31,396 bases of DNA from Methanodesulfokora sp964525965 (GTDB lineage: Archaea > Korarchaeota > Korarchaeia > Korarchaeales > Korarchaeaceae): contig CAZGKA010000118.1 in the NCBI GenBank assembly GCA_964525965.1, positions 1-31,396 on the forward strand, written 5' to 3'. This document shows, piece after piece, positions 30,570-31,396 of this stretch (position 1 is the stretch's first letter; each line of letters begins with the position of its first letter). The notes beneath the pieces are model-generated. The model was not told the origin of the DNA. It ran no database searches and saw only the letters and a list, made by a program, of their open reading frames with translations. Made by a program: the position numbers and the translations under genes.

Positions 30570-31396
30570 TATGACACCTTGTGGTAGAACCGCTCCTCCC
30601 CCTTCAGTACCTCCTTGGCCGCCTTTTCCACGCGGCTCACGAGTTCTTTTCTTGTGTAAACTCGGATTATACTCAAGACAGTCCTCTTGAGGTGGGAGAT
30701 TATCGGAGAGATTTCTTCGGCTTTAAGGACTACGTGCTCCTTGCTTCCCGGCTCTAGAAAAGCAATGGATCCTTCAAATCCTTCTGCGGGCACGGTCCTC
30801 AGCAAAGGAGTATCTATAAAGACGTCATCTAGGTCAACATCCGCTCTAGCAGAGATCTCCTCGCGTAGTTTCTCGAGGATAGCTCTAGAATCTAGGAAGC
30901 TAATTTCCCCCTCCTTTCTGTAAAGAACCATCTCGTAGGCTACCTTAAGAAGCCTCCTGTTGGCTAAGTCATCCAAGATCTGCTGGGTTCTCGGATCCCT
31001 CTTGAGGGCACACCATACCGTGAAATCATCCATGTCCAAGTAACGGTCCACGTCTTTCACAGCCTCTCCTATCTCTAGGACATCCTCAGCTATTCTTCTC
31101 ATGGCCTCTATCATCATGACCTGCACAGCTCTGGACGTCTTGTGGAAGTAAATTGATCGGAACGCGAGCAGCCTAGAAATTATCAAGGACTCTATCGTTG
31201 GTAGGGCCTTGGTGCTCAGACAGAGCTCTCCGTCGAACACCTCCACGTTGTAAGCTATTCTGTGTACATCTATATAGTATCCGGCGCCAGTATGATAGGA
31301 ATCTCTGTTTGTGAAGTCCAGCTTGTCAGCGTCGAAGGGGGACCTGATGACCCTGTTTAAGAACCTATCTCCGTTTTTGAGACCCACCGATAGATC
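30566..31396 (-). CDS. HD-superfamily phosphohydrolase (COG1078), 5' end missing
   Basis: The frame runs off the window, so the N-terminus with the HD metal-binding motif is not visible. The visible 276 residues match the C-terminal part of COG1078 proteins, which include dNTP triphosphohydrolase-like enzymes: LNRVIRSPFDADKLDFTNRDSYHTG, VHRIAYNVEVFDGELCLSTKALPTIESLIISRLLAFRSIYFHKTSR. Substrate is unknown. It precedes hef in the same direction with a TTGA overlap, so it may supply nucleotide clean-up linked to DNA repair, which is an inference. Confidence 0.85.
   Translation of the reverse strand, partial: DLSVGLKNGDRFLNRVIRSPFDADKLDFTNRDSYHTGAGYYIDVHRIAYNVEVFDGELCLSTKALPTIESLIISRLLAFRSIYFHKTSRAVQVMMIEAMRRIAEDVLEIGEAVKDVDRYLDMDDFTVWCALKRDPRTQQILDDLANRRLLKVAYEMVLYRKEGEISFLDSRAILEKLREEISARADVDLDDVFIDTPLLRTVPAEGFEGSIAFLEPGSKEHVVLKAEEISPIISHLKRTVLSIIRVYTRKELVSRVEKAAKEVLKGEERFYHKVSY

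Overview
This window comes from an archaeal chromosome, probably from a thermophile. Evidence for archaea is the gene content: Orc1/Cdc6, the PolD small subunit, archaeal ribosomal proteins, EF-1A, GGGP synthase for ether lipids, a 20S proteasome beta subunit, aCPSF1/FttA, Hef, RtcB, SepF, an Sm-like protein and L37e. TATA-type promoters sit about 25-30 bp before many genes, and tRNA stems are GC-rich. PolD, SepF and a full-length Hef argue against a typical crenarchaeote, and EF-1A lacks the long insertion found in crenarchaea and eukaryotes. A Korarchaeota-like or other deep TACK/DPANN-external lineage is my guess from overall character and is not proven. Coding density is very high, both strands are used, and TTG and GTG starts are common.

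Layout. 1-2194: the ECF-type importer genes ecfA1 (5' end missing), ecfA2 and ecfT. 2195-2478: a non-coding stretch with repeated boxes resembling archaeal origin recognition boxes, directly before orc1/cdc6 (2479-3660); the PolD small subunit gene converges on it (3684-5120). Together these look like a chromosomal replication origin region. 5169-9292: a phosphohexomutase, a tRNA-Ser(CGA) with an internal insertion, a 3-methyladenine glycosylase, a Mut7-C protein, tRNA-Gln, GGGP synthase and a DUF99 protein. 9293-9525: a candidate C/D box sRNA and the promoter/leader of a ribosomal operon L3-L4-L23-L2 (9526-12393), followed by S19 with its own promoter, tRNA-Ser(UGA), and the opposite-strand EF-1A/S10 pair.

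15062-20459: a small membrane protein; the minus-strand run pgk-gap-phosphohexomutase (lower glycolysis/gluconeogenesis plus sugar-phosphate isomerisation); then ksgA and an NPPY methyltransferase. 20533-25907: RtcB RNA ligase, a long FKBP-type prolyl isomerase, a UPF0179 protein, then the proteasome beta gene coupled to the termination nuclease FttA. 25940-31396: SepF, the Sm-like/L37e pair, tRNA-Ala and tRNA-Phe, two small conserved proteins (UPF0147 and p27-autoantigen zinc-ribbon), and the minus-strand HD hydrolase-hef-unknown protein run, cut off by the window end.

Most of the region is housekeeping information processing. The items most worth attention are the candidate origin with its boxes, the KsgA catalytic-motif change, the tRNA-Ser insertion, the C/D box RNA, and the recurring TTGA stop/start overlaps. 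I found no CRISPR array, transposon or defence system. No stretch over 300 bases lacks a gene; the longest gene-free stretches are 2195-2478, 9293-9525 and 14847-15061.
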